A stretch of DNA of 9,644 nt from an uncultured Oscillospiraceae bacterium (lineage in GTDB: Bacteria; Bacillota_A; Clostridia; Oscillospirales; Oscillospiraceae): positions 1 through 9,644 of the forward strand of contig CANRKN010000077.1 in assembly GCA_947631215.1 (NCBI GenBank), read 5' to 3'. The notes under the pieces are model-generated. The model was not told the origin of the DNA. It did no database searches and saw nothing but the letters and a program-made list of their open reading frames with translations. Position 1 is the stretch's first letter. Each line of letters opens with the position of its first letter. Made by a program: the position numbers and the translations under genes. Shown piece by piece: positions 1 through 5,692 of the stretch.

Positions 1-21
1 AGTTCAGTATAAGGCTGAACT
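1..21. terminator. Partial stem-loop at left edge, possible terminator
   Basis: AGTTCAG (1-7) pairs perfectly with CTGAACT (15-21) around a 7-base loop, and GGGCTTTT follows on the plus strand. The plus-strand continuation suggests that the stem extends to the left past the window edge, with AGCCC as the missing arm. If so, this would be a bidirectional terminator closing the minus-strand gene at 108-947. Only half is visible, so the U-tract for the minus strand cannot be checked. Confidence 0.35.
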
Positions 22-75
22 GGGCTTTTGATCCTTTGGTTGCTTCCTCTTGTCTACTTTCCCTTGACTTCTGCA

Positions 76-92
76 GCATATCGCCGGGCGGT
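76..92. repeat. 17-base repeat, copy 1 (3' of secreted-protein gene)
   Basis: The 17 bases GCATATCGCCGGGCGGT are identical to 1033-1049. In the second copy they form the loop and right arm of a perfect hairpin. Here the left arm has decayed (CTGCAGC instead of CCGCCCGGC), so no strong stem forms. The copy lies 15 bases beyond the stop codon of the minus-strand gene at 108-947. Confidence 0.7.
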
Positions 93-107
93 TTTGTGTG
101 CTTTGTC

Positions 108-947
108 TCAGGGCGTCAGTGTGACGGCCTCGTTGAAGATATCCTCCGCCATCCAGTCGTCGGCGTCATGGACCCGGAGCGTAAAGGCCAGCTCCTCCAC
201 CGTTTCAATGCCGTTCTCCTCCAGGCCGCTGTTGGACCAGCTCACCTCGCCGAAGCAGCACTTGCCCGGCGCCAGCTCATGGGCATAGAAGGGGTCCAGC
301 ATAAAGCCGTTCACGGAGGCGTCATTGACGCCGAACATCATGGCCCGGTCCGTCTTGTTGACCAGAAACACCTTCATCGTATAGCCCCAGAGGCTGTCCG
401 GGTCATAGCCGGTGACGATGACGGAGATGTCGTCGTTGTCCGCCAGGACCGTATCCGTATCCTCGGCCTGGCGCTGGAACACCTCGGCCTTGTCCTCCCC
501 GGCGGGATAGATATGCACCGTCTCATGGGCCACATCCTCCGCCGTCCAGTCGTCCGCGTCATGGACCCGGAAGACGATCTCTATATCCGTCGGCTCGCCC
601 ACGCCATTTTCCGCCAGCGTGTCAAGCCTGAAGCTGACGTCCTCATTGGACTTCTTGCCGGGCGCCACCTCCCGGGCGAAAAAGGGGTCGCACTCCACGC
701 CGTTTATGAACGCACTCTCCACGGCAAACATATAGGACGTCTCCGCAGACCTGTTTTCCAGGAGTACCTTCAAGGTATAGCCCCACAGATTGTCCGGGTC
801 GATGCTCTTGATGGTGACGGCGCACGCCTCGTTGTCTACCGCCGTCACTTCCTCAAAGTCGTCCGCTGCCAGGGCGAACGGCCCCATTCCCACCGTCAGC
901 GTCAGCACCGTGGCCAGGCACAGACACATGGATATAAACTTTTTCAT
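108..947 (-). CDS. Secreted protein with two tandem copies of one domain
   Basis: 279 residues, not recognised as a named family. Residues 1-28 form a classical Sec signal peptide: MKKF, then a hydrophobic core, then PFALA|A as the likely signal peptidase I site. The mature protein holds two copies of a domain of about 105 residues (roughly 42-148 and 174-279), joined by an acidic linker. Shared landmarks are DPD-x-LWGYT-x-KV (50-61, 182-193), NG-x3-DPF (82-89, 213-220), APGK (95-98, 226-229), ENG, and RVHDADDW (127-134, 258-265). The predicted alternation of strands suggests an immunoglobulin-like or similar beta-sandwich; that is inference. There is no LPXTG, lipobox or C-terminal anchor, so it is probably released or loosely wall-associated. 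The ATG at 945-947 is preferred over the in-frame TTG six bases upstream, because GGGAGGG ends 8 bases before the ATG but only about 2 before the TTG. It is monocistronic, with its own consensus promoter. Confidence 0.85.
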   Translation of the reverse strand: MKKFISMCLCLATVLTLTVGMGPFALAADDFEEVTAVDNEACAVTIKSIDPDNLWGYTLKVLLENRSAETSYMFAVESAFINGVECDPFFAREVAPGKKSNEDVSFRLDTLAENGVGEPTDIEIVFRVHDADDWTAEDVAHETVHIYPAGEDKAEVFQRQAEDTDTVLADNDDISVIVTGYDPDSLWGYTMKVFLVNKTDRAMMFGVNDASVNGFMLDPFYAHELAPGKCCFGEVSWSNSGLEENGIETVEELAFTLRVHDADDWMAEDIFNEAVTLTP

Positions 948-975
948 CTTCAAATCCCTCCCTTGTTATGACGAA

Positions 976-1004
976 ATTATAGCCCGAATACGGGCTATTG
1001 TCAA
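976..1004 (-). promoter_or_regulatory. Consensus sigma-A promoter of the duplicated-domain gene
   Basis: On the minus strand TTGACA (1004-999) is followed by a 17-base spacer and TATAAT (981-976). Both hexamers match the consensus at every position. The leader is short, and GGGAGGG precedes the ATG at 947. Such a strong core promoter usually needs repression to be regulated, which fits the dyad inside its spacer. Confidence 0.9.
979..998. promoter_or_regulatory. Operator-like perfect dyad inside the promoter
   Basis: ATAGCCCG and CGGGCTAT are perfect inverted 8-mers separated by 4 bases. The dyad occupies the whole space between the -35 and -10 elements and overlaps the first three bases of the -10. 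A dimeric repressor bound here would block RNA polymerase. No candidate regulator other than the OmpR-type gene at 3257-3910 is encoded in the window. OmpR proteins usually bind direct repeats, so the regulator may be elsewhere. Confidence 0.6.
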
Positions 1005-1023
1005 CGAACGTACGGGAACGACT

Positions 1024-1050
1024 GACCGCCCGGCATATCGCCGGGCGGTC
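1024..1050. terminator. Strong GC hairpin 3' of the exported-protein gene
   Basis: GACCGCCCGGC (1024-1034) and GCCGGGCGGTC (1040-1050) form a perfect 11-bp stem with loop ATATC. It lies 14 bases after the stop of the minus-strand gene at 1065-1862 and probably ends that operon or protects its 3' end. The U-rich tail (AATTTTGCTCTTTTT) is on the plus-strand side, whereas the minus-strand transcript continues AGTCGTT without a U-run. As a classical intrinsic terminator it therefore points the wrong way. It includes copy 2 of the 17-base repeat. Confidence 0.55.
1033..1049. repeat. 17-base repeat, copy 2
   Basis: Identical to 76-92. It supplies part of the left arm, the loop and most of the right arm of the hairpin at 1024-1050. 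Both copies lie just 3' of a gene for an exported protein and in the same orientation, which suggests a shared origin by duplication of a 3' flank. Confidence 0.7.
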
Positions 1051-1064
1051 AATTTTGCTCTTTT

Positions 1065-1862
1065 TCAGTTGAAGCGCAGCCCGTTCAGGTCGCAGAAGGC
1101 GGTGACGGTGAAGGGTACGCCGCCGTCAGTGGTCAGGTCCAGATACGTCCCATACTCCCCGTCCTGTACCATGTCCCGCGGGGCGCCCTGCAGGCCCAGC
1201 CGGTCCGCGAACATCCACATCATCGTATAGCCGACGGCGCCTGTGATCTCCCACATCTCCGGCTCCGGCACCTCCCCGTAGGGCAGGGCCGTGGGGACCG
1301 GGTCGGGCAGCGCCGTTCCGTCGGGCGCTGTGCTTTCGCCTACGTCCTCGTCGGCCAGGCGTATGTGCAGGGACACCACCTGCCCGCTGCGCTCGTCCAC
1401 CAGGGCCAGGGCGTCCACCCGGCGCAGGGTATCATCCCCCAGCATGGCCCACAGGGGCATCTCCTCCTGCCCGGAGGCGGTCACCTCCCACAGGACCACG
1501 CTCTCGCCCCCCGGCCCCACATAGAGCCAGGGCGCTGCGTCCGTCACATAAAACCCGGTGGCGTAGCCTATCCGGTCGTATACATCCACCAGCGTGTCGA
1601 TCGCGATGCGGCCGGCCTGGCCCTCGTTCAGCTGCCGGCCCGTGTCCAGCATGACCCGGGATTGGTAGGTCTGGACCATGTAGAGGGTGTCCTCTATGCT
1701 GAGCTCCGCCAGCAGGCTCATGTCCACCGTCTCCACCCGCCGGGTATCCACAGCGCTCTCCAAGCGGGCGTCCTGGAGAGCCAGGGCCGCCTCCGGCAGC
1801 AGGGCGCTGATGGCCACCACCAGGGCGGTCAAAATGAGCCAAAGGGCCGTCTTTCTCTTCAT
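1065..1862 (-). CDS. Exported protein of unknown function, coupled to the sensor kinase
   Basis: 265 residues, no family recognised. Residues 1-28 are a signal peptide or N-terminal anchor (MKRK, then a long hydrophobic run, then PEAALA before LQDA). The rest is hydrophilic and should lie outside the membrane. A proline- and acid-rich linker at about 175-204 separates a region of about 140 residues from a smaller C-terminal part ending at FCDLNGLRFN. The start at 1860-1862 is chosen because GGAGGG lies 8 bases upstream and its ATG overlaps the kinase TGA (ATGA). Upstream in-frame starts would put a charged stretch before the signal peptide and lie inside the kinase gene. Being last in a two-component operon and coupled to the kinase, it may be an extracytoplasmic accessory or modulator of that kinase. 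This is inference from position only; a target of the system is an alternative. Confidence 0.8.
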   Translation of the reverse strand: MKRKTALWLILTALVVAISALLPEAALALQDARLESAVDTRRVETVDMSLLAELSIEDTLYMVQTYQSRVMLDTGRQLNEGQAGRIAIDTLVDVYDRIGYATGFYVTDAAPWLYVGPGGESVVLWEVTASGQEEMPLWAMLGDDTLRRVDALALVDERSGQVVSLHIRLADEDVGESTAPDGTALPDPVPTALPYGEVPEPEMWEITGAVGYTMMWMFADRLGLQGAPRDMVQDGEYGTYLDLTTDGGVPFTVTAFCDLNGLRFN

Positions 1863-3250
1863 AACCGCCCTCCGTTCAGACATACCGTCACGATGGTGCC
1901 CTTGCCCTGGGCGCTCTGAAATTCCATGGTCCCCTCGTGCAGCGCCACGATCTCCTGGCACAATGCCAGGCCCAGCCCCACGCCCCCCTGGGCCCGGGAG
2001 CGGGACTTATCCACCCGGTAAAAGGCCTCGGTGATGCGGCTGATCTCCTTCTGGGGCATGCCCCGGCCGTTGTCCACCACCTGGATGCGGCAGCCGGTGT
2101 CGGTCATCTGGCCCAGCACGTATATGTTCCCCGCCCCGTCCATGGCCTTGCGGGCGTTATCGATGAGGTTGATGACCAAGCTCTTCACCAGGTCCGGCTC
2201 CATCCGGCACCGCCCCTCCTCGCAGCGGCACTGGAGGATAATGTCCTTTTCCAGCATGGCGGGCCGCAGCACCTGCACCAGGGCGGATATGACCGCCTTG
2301 GGGGAGCCCTCGGTGAGCTCAAAGTCCCGCTTGCGCAGCACCAGAAGGTCCAGGAGCTTTAAGGACAGGCTCTCCAGCCGCCGGCCCTCGGAGAAGATGT
2401 AGTTGGCGGCCTTCTGCTGGTCCTCCTCCGTGAGGCTCTGGCCCCGGAGAAGGTCGGCGTAGCCGATGATGGAGGTCATGGGGGTCTTCATCTCGTGGGC
2501 AAAGGAGCCCATGAACTCCTCCTGCCGGCGCATGGCCTCCTGGAGGGCGGCGATATCCTCCTCCACCCGGTCGGTCATGACGTTGAAGTCCCCGGCAAGC
2601 TGCTCGAACTCGTCCCCGGAGCGGATGTTGGCCCGGCTGGAGAGATTGCCCCCGGCGATCTGCCGGGTCACCCGGGAGAGCTGATAGAGGGGCCTCGTCA
2701 GGTACATGGAGAGGAACCAGCTCATGACCGCCCCCACGGCCACCACCGCCGCGAGCAGGCGGTAGTAGATATTGAGCTGTATCTGCCGCAGGGTATAGAG
2801 GTGACTCACCGAATACCCCGCGTCCAGGTAGAGATAGGAGTTGTTCACCTGCAAAGCGCCGGAGACCTGCAATATCCCCGCGCCGTCGTCCGCCCAGAGA
2901 CGGACCGTGCACAGCTCCGGCTCGCCGCTCAGCTGGACCGGGAAGGGCAGGCTCCCGCTCTCATAGAGGGACCGTGTCCCATCGGAAAGACGCAGGCCGC
3001 TCCAGGGCGCGTCGGCCTGGCTGTCCAGCTGGCGCAGGGTGCCCGTCAGGTCTTCGTAGCCCGTCTGGGGGGAGATGGAATTGGCCAGCACCATGGTGCT
3101 CTCCACCATGCGAAAACTGCGGACAGCCGTGTCCCGCTCGCTCTCCAGGCTCTGCCGGAAGGAGACGGATATGAGCATGCTGCCCCAGGCCCCGAACACC
3201 AGGGCCAGGAGCATCACGATACACAGCGTCATCCGCAGTCGAAATCTCAT
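1859..3250 (-). CDS. Membrane sensor histidine kinase of two-component system
   Basis: 463 residues. It senses an extracellular or membrane signal and phosphorylates the response regulator encoded just upstream. Order: transmembrane helix 1 (about 8-29), extracellular sensor domain of about 130 residues (30-160), transmembrane helix 2 (about 163-183), HAMP linker (about 184-236), HisKA dimerisation helix with H-box FAHEMKTP (phosphorylated His252), then the HATPase domain. The latter has N-box NLIDN (361-365), G1 DNGRGMP (393-399), an F-box-like EAFYRVD (408-414) and G2 GGVGLGLAL (422-430). All catalytic motifs are intact. The sensor domain matches no named type that I recognise. The start ATG at 3248-3250 has AAGGA about 5 bases upstream, inside the end of the regulator gene. 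The stop overlaps the start of the next gene by 4 bases. EnvZ/PhoR-like class; the signal is unknown. Confidence 0.95.
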   Translation of the reverse strand: MRFRLRMTLCIVMLLALVFGAWGSMLISVSFRQSLESERDTAVRSFRMVESTMVLANSISPQTGYEDLTGTLRQLDSQADAPWSGLRLSDGTRSLYESGSLPFPVQLSGEPELCTVRLWADDGAGILQVSGALQVNNSYLYLDAGYSVSHLYTLRQIQLNIYYRLLAAVVAVGAVMSWFLSMYLTRPLYQLSRVTRQIAGGNLSSRANIRSGDEFEQLAGDFNVMTDRVEEDIAALQEAMRRQEEFMGSFAHEMKTPMTSIIGYADLLRGQSLTEEDQQKAANYIFSEGRRLESLSLKLLDLLVLRKRDFELTEGSPKAVISALVQVLRPAMLEKDIILQCRCEEGRCRMEPDLVKSLVINLIDNARKAMDGAGNIYVLGQMTDTGCRIQVVDNGRGMPQKEISRITEAFYRVDKSRSRAQGGVGLGLALCQEIVALHEGTMEFQSAQGKGTIVTVCLNGGRL

Positions 3251-3256
3251 ATATCC

Positions 3257-3910
3257 TTACGCTTCCAGGCGGTAACCCACCTTGGGCAGGGCCACCAGAC
3301 GGTCCTCCCAGCCCACCTTCCGGCGCATGCGCTGGACGTGCAGGTCCACGGTGCGGCTGCCGCTCATATAGTCGCCGCCCCACACCCGCTCATAGATGGT
3401 CTCCCGGTAGAGGGCCACGCCGGGGTTGCGGGCGAAGAGGAGCAAGAGCTCATATTCCTTGGCGGTGAGGGGGATGTCCTCCCCGTCCCGGGCCACGGTC
3501 ATGGAGCGGGTGTCGATGTCCAGCCCGCCCACGTGCAGCACCTCGTCCAGCTTGTTGTACCGGCGCAGCACCACCTCCACCCGGGCCAGCAGCTCCAGCA
3601 CCTCGAAGGGCTTGATGATATAGTCCTCCGCCCCCATTTTCAGGCCCTTCACCCGGTCGTCCAGGGCGTTTTTCGCCGTGAGGAAGATGACGGGGATGCC
3701 CAGGGGCCGGATATAGTCCATGAGGGCGAAGCCGTCCACGCCGGGGAGCATCACATCCAGCAATATGAGGTCGAACCGCTCCGTCTCCAGCGTATCCGCC
3801 GCGGCCAGCCCGTCATAGACGCAGGCGCACTCATAGCCCGCCTTCTGCAGGCTCATGCGGATGAGGTCCGAGATGGGCCGTTCGTCCTCCACCACCAGGA
3901 TACGTATCAT
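3257..3910 (-). CDS. OmpR/PhoB-family response regulator
   Basis: 217 residues. A DNA-binding transcription regulator, activated when the kinase encoded next to it phosphorylates an aspartate. The receiver domain (about 1-115) has the acidic pair E8-D9, phospho-acceptor D52 in LDVMLPG, T78 in LTAK and K100 in IKPF, so the full catalytic set is present. Y97 occupies the rotamer-switch position. The winged-helix domain (about 125-217) has LTAKEYELL (148-156), the recognition-helix region SRTVDLHVQRMRRKVG (185-200) and the wing ending in VGYRLEA, as in OmpR/PhoB proteins. AGGAG lies 4 bases before the ATG. The kinase ATG follows 6 bases after the TAA, and the upstream mrp stop is 24 bases away, so the three genes are probably co-transcribed. 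Confidence 0.96.
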   Translation of the reverse strand: MIRILVVEDERPISDLIRMSLQKAGYECACVYDGLAAADTLETERFDLILLDVMLPGVDGFALMDYIRPLGIPVIFLTAKNALDDRVKGLKMGAEDYIIKPFEVLELLARVEVVLRRYNKLDEVLHVGGLDIDTRSMTVARDGEDIPLTAKEYELLLLFARNPGVALYRETIYERVWGGDYMSGSRTVDLHVQRMRRKVGWEDRLVALPKVGYRLEA

Positions 3911-3934
3911 GCGCTCCTCTCTTTCCCGCCGGGT

Positions 3935-4753
3935 TTACAGCCGCTGGGAGAACTCCCACAGCCGGGACACATCCGCGTCCTCCACCTTTCCGCTGTCGCA
4001 GGCCGCGGCGATGGCGGCGTCCAGGGGCAGGCTCACGGTGTTGCCGATGCCGAGACGCATGCCCTGCTCCTCCGCGTGGCTCTGGCCGAAGATGGGCAGC
4101 TTCTGCCCGCAGCAGGGGCACTCGTACCAGGCCATGTTCTCCACCAGGCCCAGCACGGGCACGTTCATCATCTTCGCCATGTTCACGGCCTTTTCCACGA
4201 TCATGCCCACCAGGTCCTGGGGGGTGGTGACCACCACCACGCCGCTGATGGGCAGGGACTGGAACACCGTCAGGGGCACGTCCCCCGTCCCGGGGGGCAT
4301 GTCCACGAACATGTAGTCCAGGTCGCCCCAGATCACGTCCGTCCAGAACTGCTTCACCGCCGAGGCGATGATGGGTCCCCGCCATACCACCGGGTCGGTC
4401 TCGCTGTCCAGAAGGAGGTTGATGCTCATGATCTTCACGCCGTCCCGGCTCACCAGGGCGGGCAGGCCCTTCTCCGTGGCCTGGGGCCTATCGTGGACGC
4501 CGAAGGCGGTGGGGATGGAGGGGCCGGTGATATCCGCGTCCAGCACGCCCACCTTTTTCCCCGCCTTGGCGGCGCTGACCGCCAGCATGGATGTGACCAT
4601 GCTCTTGCCCACGCCGCCCTTGCCGCTGACGACGGCGATGACCTTGCCGACACGGGAAAGCTCGTTCAGGGGCTCCAGGAGACTGGAGGGCTCAGTGCGC
4701 TGGGAGCAGTCCACCCCGCAGCTGGAGCAGTCATGGGAACAAGTCTCGCTCAT
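3935..4753 (-). CDS. mrp: Mrp/NBP35-family P-loop ATPase (Fe-S cluster carrier)
   Basis: 272 residues. The Mrp/ApbC/NBP35 family binds and transfers Fe-S clusters to client proteins in the cytoplasm, using ATP. The sequence shows a deviant Walker A SGKGGVGKS (43-51, signature Lys45), switch I LDADITGPSIP (71-81), Walker B FVDMPPGTGD (149-158) and WRGP (124-127). It also has the paired cysteines of the bridging cluster site (ECPCCG, 211-216; Cys212 and Cys215). There is no N-terminal DUF59/MIP18 domain as found in many proteobacterial Mrp proteins. Instead the first 16 residues carry four cysteines (5, 9, 12, 16; C-x3-C-x2-C-x3-C), reminiscent of the N-terminal ferredoxin-like site of NBP35 but with different spacing. 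The ATG at 4751-4753 has GGAG about 10 bases upstream and a strong promoter. It is first in an apparent operon with a two-component system; the functional link is unknown. Confidence 0.93.
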   Translation of the reverse strand: MSETCSHDCSSCGVDCSQRTEPSSLLEPLNELSRVGKVIAVVSGKGGVGKSMVTSMLAVSAAKAGKKVGVLDADITGPSIPTAFGVHDRPQATEKGLPALVSRDGVKIMSINLLLDSETDPVVWRGPIIASAVKQFWTDVIWGDLDYMFVDMPPGTGDVPLTVFQSLPISGVVVVTTPQDLVGMIVEKAVNMAKMMNVPVLGLVENMAWYECPCCGQKLPIFGQSHAEEQGMRLGIGNTVSLPLDAAIAAACDSGKVEDADVSRLWEFSQRL

Positions 4754-4792
4754 ATATCTTCACTCCTATATTTTAAGATTGGTCCAAAAGGT

Positions 4793-4821
4793 AGTATATC
4801 CATCCGCCCCGGCTTTGTCAA
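4793..4821 (-). promoter_or_regulatory. Sigma-A promoter of the mrp-regulator-kinase operon
   Basis: On the minus strand TTGACA (4821-4816), a 17-base spacer, then TATACT (4798-4793). Eleven of twelve hexamer bases match the consensus. Transcription should start near 4786, giving a leader of about 33 bases before the mrp ATG. No other strong promoter was noticed between mrp and 1065, so it may serve all four genes. Confidence 0.88.
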
Positions 4822-4850
4822 CGCCGCGACATGGACCGGCCCATGGGCAA

Positions 4851-4892
4851 AAAAGCCCGAAAAACGGGACGTTGGAGCCTGTCCAACGTCCC
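4851..4892 (-). terminator. Rho-independent terminator of the membrane-protein gene
   Basis: GGGACGTTGGA (4866-4876) and TCCAACGTCCC (4882-4892) form a perfect 11-bp stem with a 5-base loop. On the minus strand the stem is followed by GTTTTT, then CGGGCTTTTTT. It lies 22 bases beyond the stop of the gene at 4915-5610 and about 45 bases before the mrp -35 element, so it separates the two transcripts. Confidence 0.88.
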
Positions 4893-4914
4893 TTTCCTTC
4901 GGAAAATTTAATAA

Positions 4915-5610
4915 TTACGTTCCGCTCTCCACCACCAGGCGGGTCTTCACCACCTCCGGGGCGGGGGCTTTGAACGCGCCGCATATGCGCTTATAGAGCA
5001 CACACACCACGGCAAGGCCCACCAGGGCCAGCAACACCGCCCGCCACACAGGCCAGTCCGTCCACAGCTGGGTCAGCAGGATGTTGGCCGCCGTCACGGT
5101 CAGCGCGCCCAAAAACAGCCGCGCCAGGTTCTTTTTCTTGAAGAGCTCCCGTACCTTCCGCTGGGGGAAGACGAGCTTATAGACGATGCAGAACAGCACC
5201 AGCAGCACCACGACCTGCAGCGCCAGGCTCAAAAGCGCCCACCGCAGGGGCGACAGCGCCGACGCCAGCGCCACGGGGATGGCCCCGATGGCCCACAGGG
5301 GCAGCAGTATGGTCCCCTTCACCGCCACGGGCAGCCGGATGAACCAGCCCCGGGCCGCGTCCGCCAGGGACAGCCTCTCATAGCTCTCCTCCGCCACGCT
5401 CTGCTCCGCGGCCATCTGGGCCTGCTCCTGGACCTTGGGCCTGGCCATGGTGTCCTTGCTCTGCAATAGCTCCTTGGGGTCGAAGGCCTCGTTCACGGTC
5501 ACGCCCGCGGCCAGCAGCATGCCGGCGATGCCGGCGGCTATTTTCTTCTTCCGGGACTTTTTCCGCTTGTCCGCCTGGGGCTTGTCCTCTTTTTTCTCAC
5601 GCTTTTTCAG
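4915..5610 (-). CDS. Multi-pass membrane protein, unknown function, probable CTG start
   Basis: 231 residues if started at CTG (5608-5610), or 201 from the first ATG (5518-5520). I favour CTG: GGAGG (5623-5619) lies 8 bases upstream of it, while the ATG is preceded by GCCGGC repeats with no ribosome site. The added 30 residues form a lysine-rich head (KKREKKEDKPQADKRKKSRK) leading straight into the hydrophobic IAAGIAGMLLAAGVTV, which the ATG start would cut in half. The frame closes at a TGA (5626-5628) with no ATG, GTG or TTG in between. After the first hydrophobic segment (about 24-40) comes a polar, Glu/Gln-rich stretch (50-85). Further hydrophobic segments lie near 95-120, 124-147, 162-181 and 188-207, with basic loops such as RKVRELFKKKN. 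The family is not recognised. It is monocistronic, with its own promoter and terminator. No catalytic motif was seen; a structural or envelope role is only a guess. Confidence 0.8.
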   Translation of the reverse strand: MKKREKKEDKPQADKRKKSRKKKIAAGIAGMLLAAGVTVNEAFDPKELLQSKDTMARPKVQEQAQMAAEQSVAEESYERLSLADAARGWFIRLPVAVKGTILLPLWAIGAIPVALASALSPLRWALLSLALQVVVLLVLFCIVYKLVFPQRKVRELFKKKNLARLFLGALTVTAANILLTQLWTDWPVWRAVLLALVGLAVVCVLYKRICGAFKAPAPEVVKTRLVVESGT

Positions 5611-5618
5611 ACGCCCTC

Positions 5619-5623
5619 CCTCC
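5619..5623 (-). promoter_or_regulatory. Shine-Dalgarno site that decides the CTG start
   Basis: AAAGGAGG on the minus strand, with core GGAGG at 5623-5619, is 8 bases from CTG at 5610-5608. A second GGAGGG overlaps it (5619-5614) but is only 3 bases from the CTG. No other in-frame initiation codon lies at a suitable distance. Confidence 0.65.
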
Positions 5624-5655
5624 TTTCAGGCGACGCTCTTGATACTTACAGAAAC

Positions 5656-5684
5656 ATTATACCACAATATTCACGCAATTGCAA
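5656..5684 (-). promoter_or_regulatory. Sigma-A promoter of the membrane-protein gene
   Basis: Minus strand TTGCAA (5684-5679), a 17-base spacer, then TATAAT (5661-5656), with TGG directly before the -10, giving an extended -10 (TGnTATAAT). The -35 begins 8 bases after the plsC stop, and no terminator was seen between them. Read-through from plsC may therefore add to expression. Confidence 0.85.
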
Positions 5685-5692
5685 AATCCGCC

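Noticed and set aside
36..971. A 311-codon plus-strand frame opposite the secreted-protein gene
   Set aside because: The opposite strand has a signal peptide, promoter, ribosome site and internal domain repeat; the plus-strand frame is a composition artefact and runs into the promoter.
979..998. Intrinsic terminator reading of the promoter dyad
   Set aside because: No U-tract follows on either strand and the arms coincide with the spacer and -10 of a consensus promoter, so an operator fits better.
1863..1961. Upstream start for the kinase-coupled exported protein (33 more residues)
   Set aside because: It would put a charged stretch before the signal peptide and lie wholly within the kinase gene, whereas GGAGGG and an ATGA overlap support the ATG at 1862.
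2495..4996. An 833-codon open frame on the plus strand opposite the kinase, regulator and mrp genes
   Set aside because: It is antisense to three genes with intact family motifs, is rich in His/Gln/Gly/Ala as expected from GC-rich reverse-strand reading, has no ribosome site or known domain, and runs through intergenic signals.
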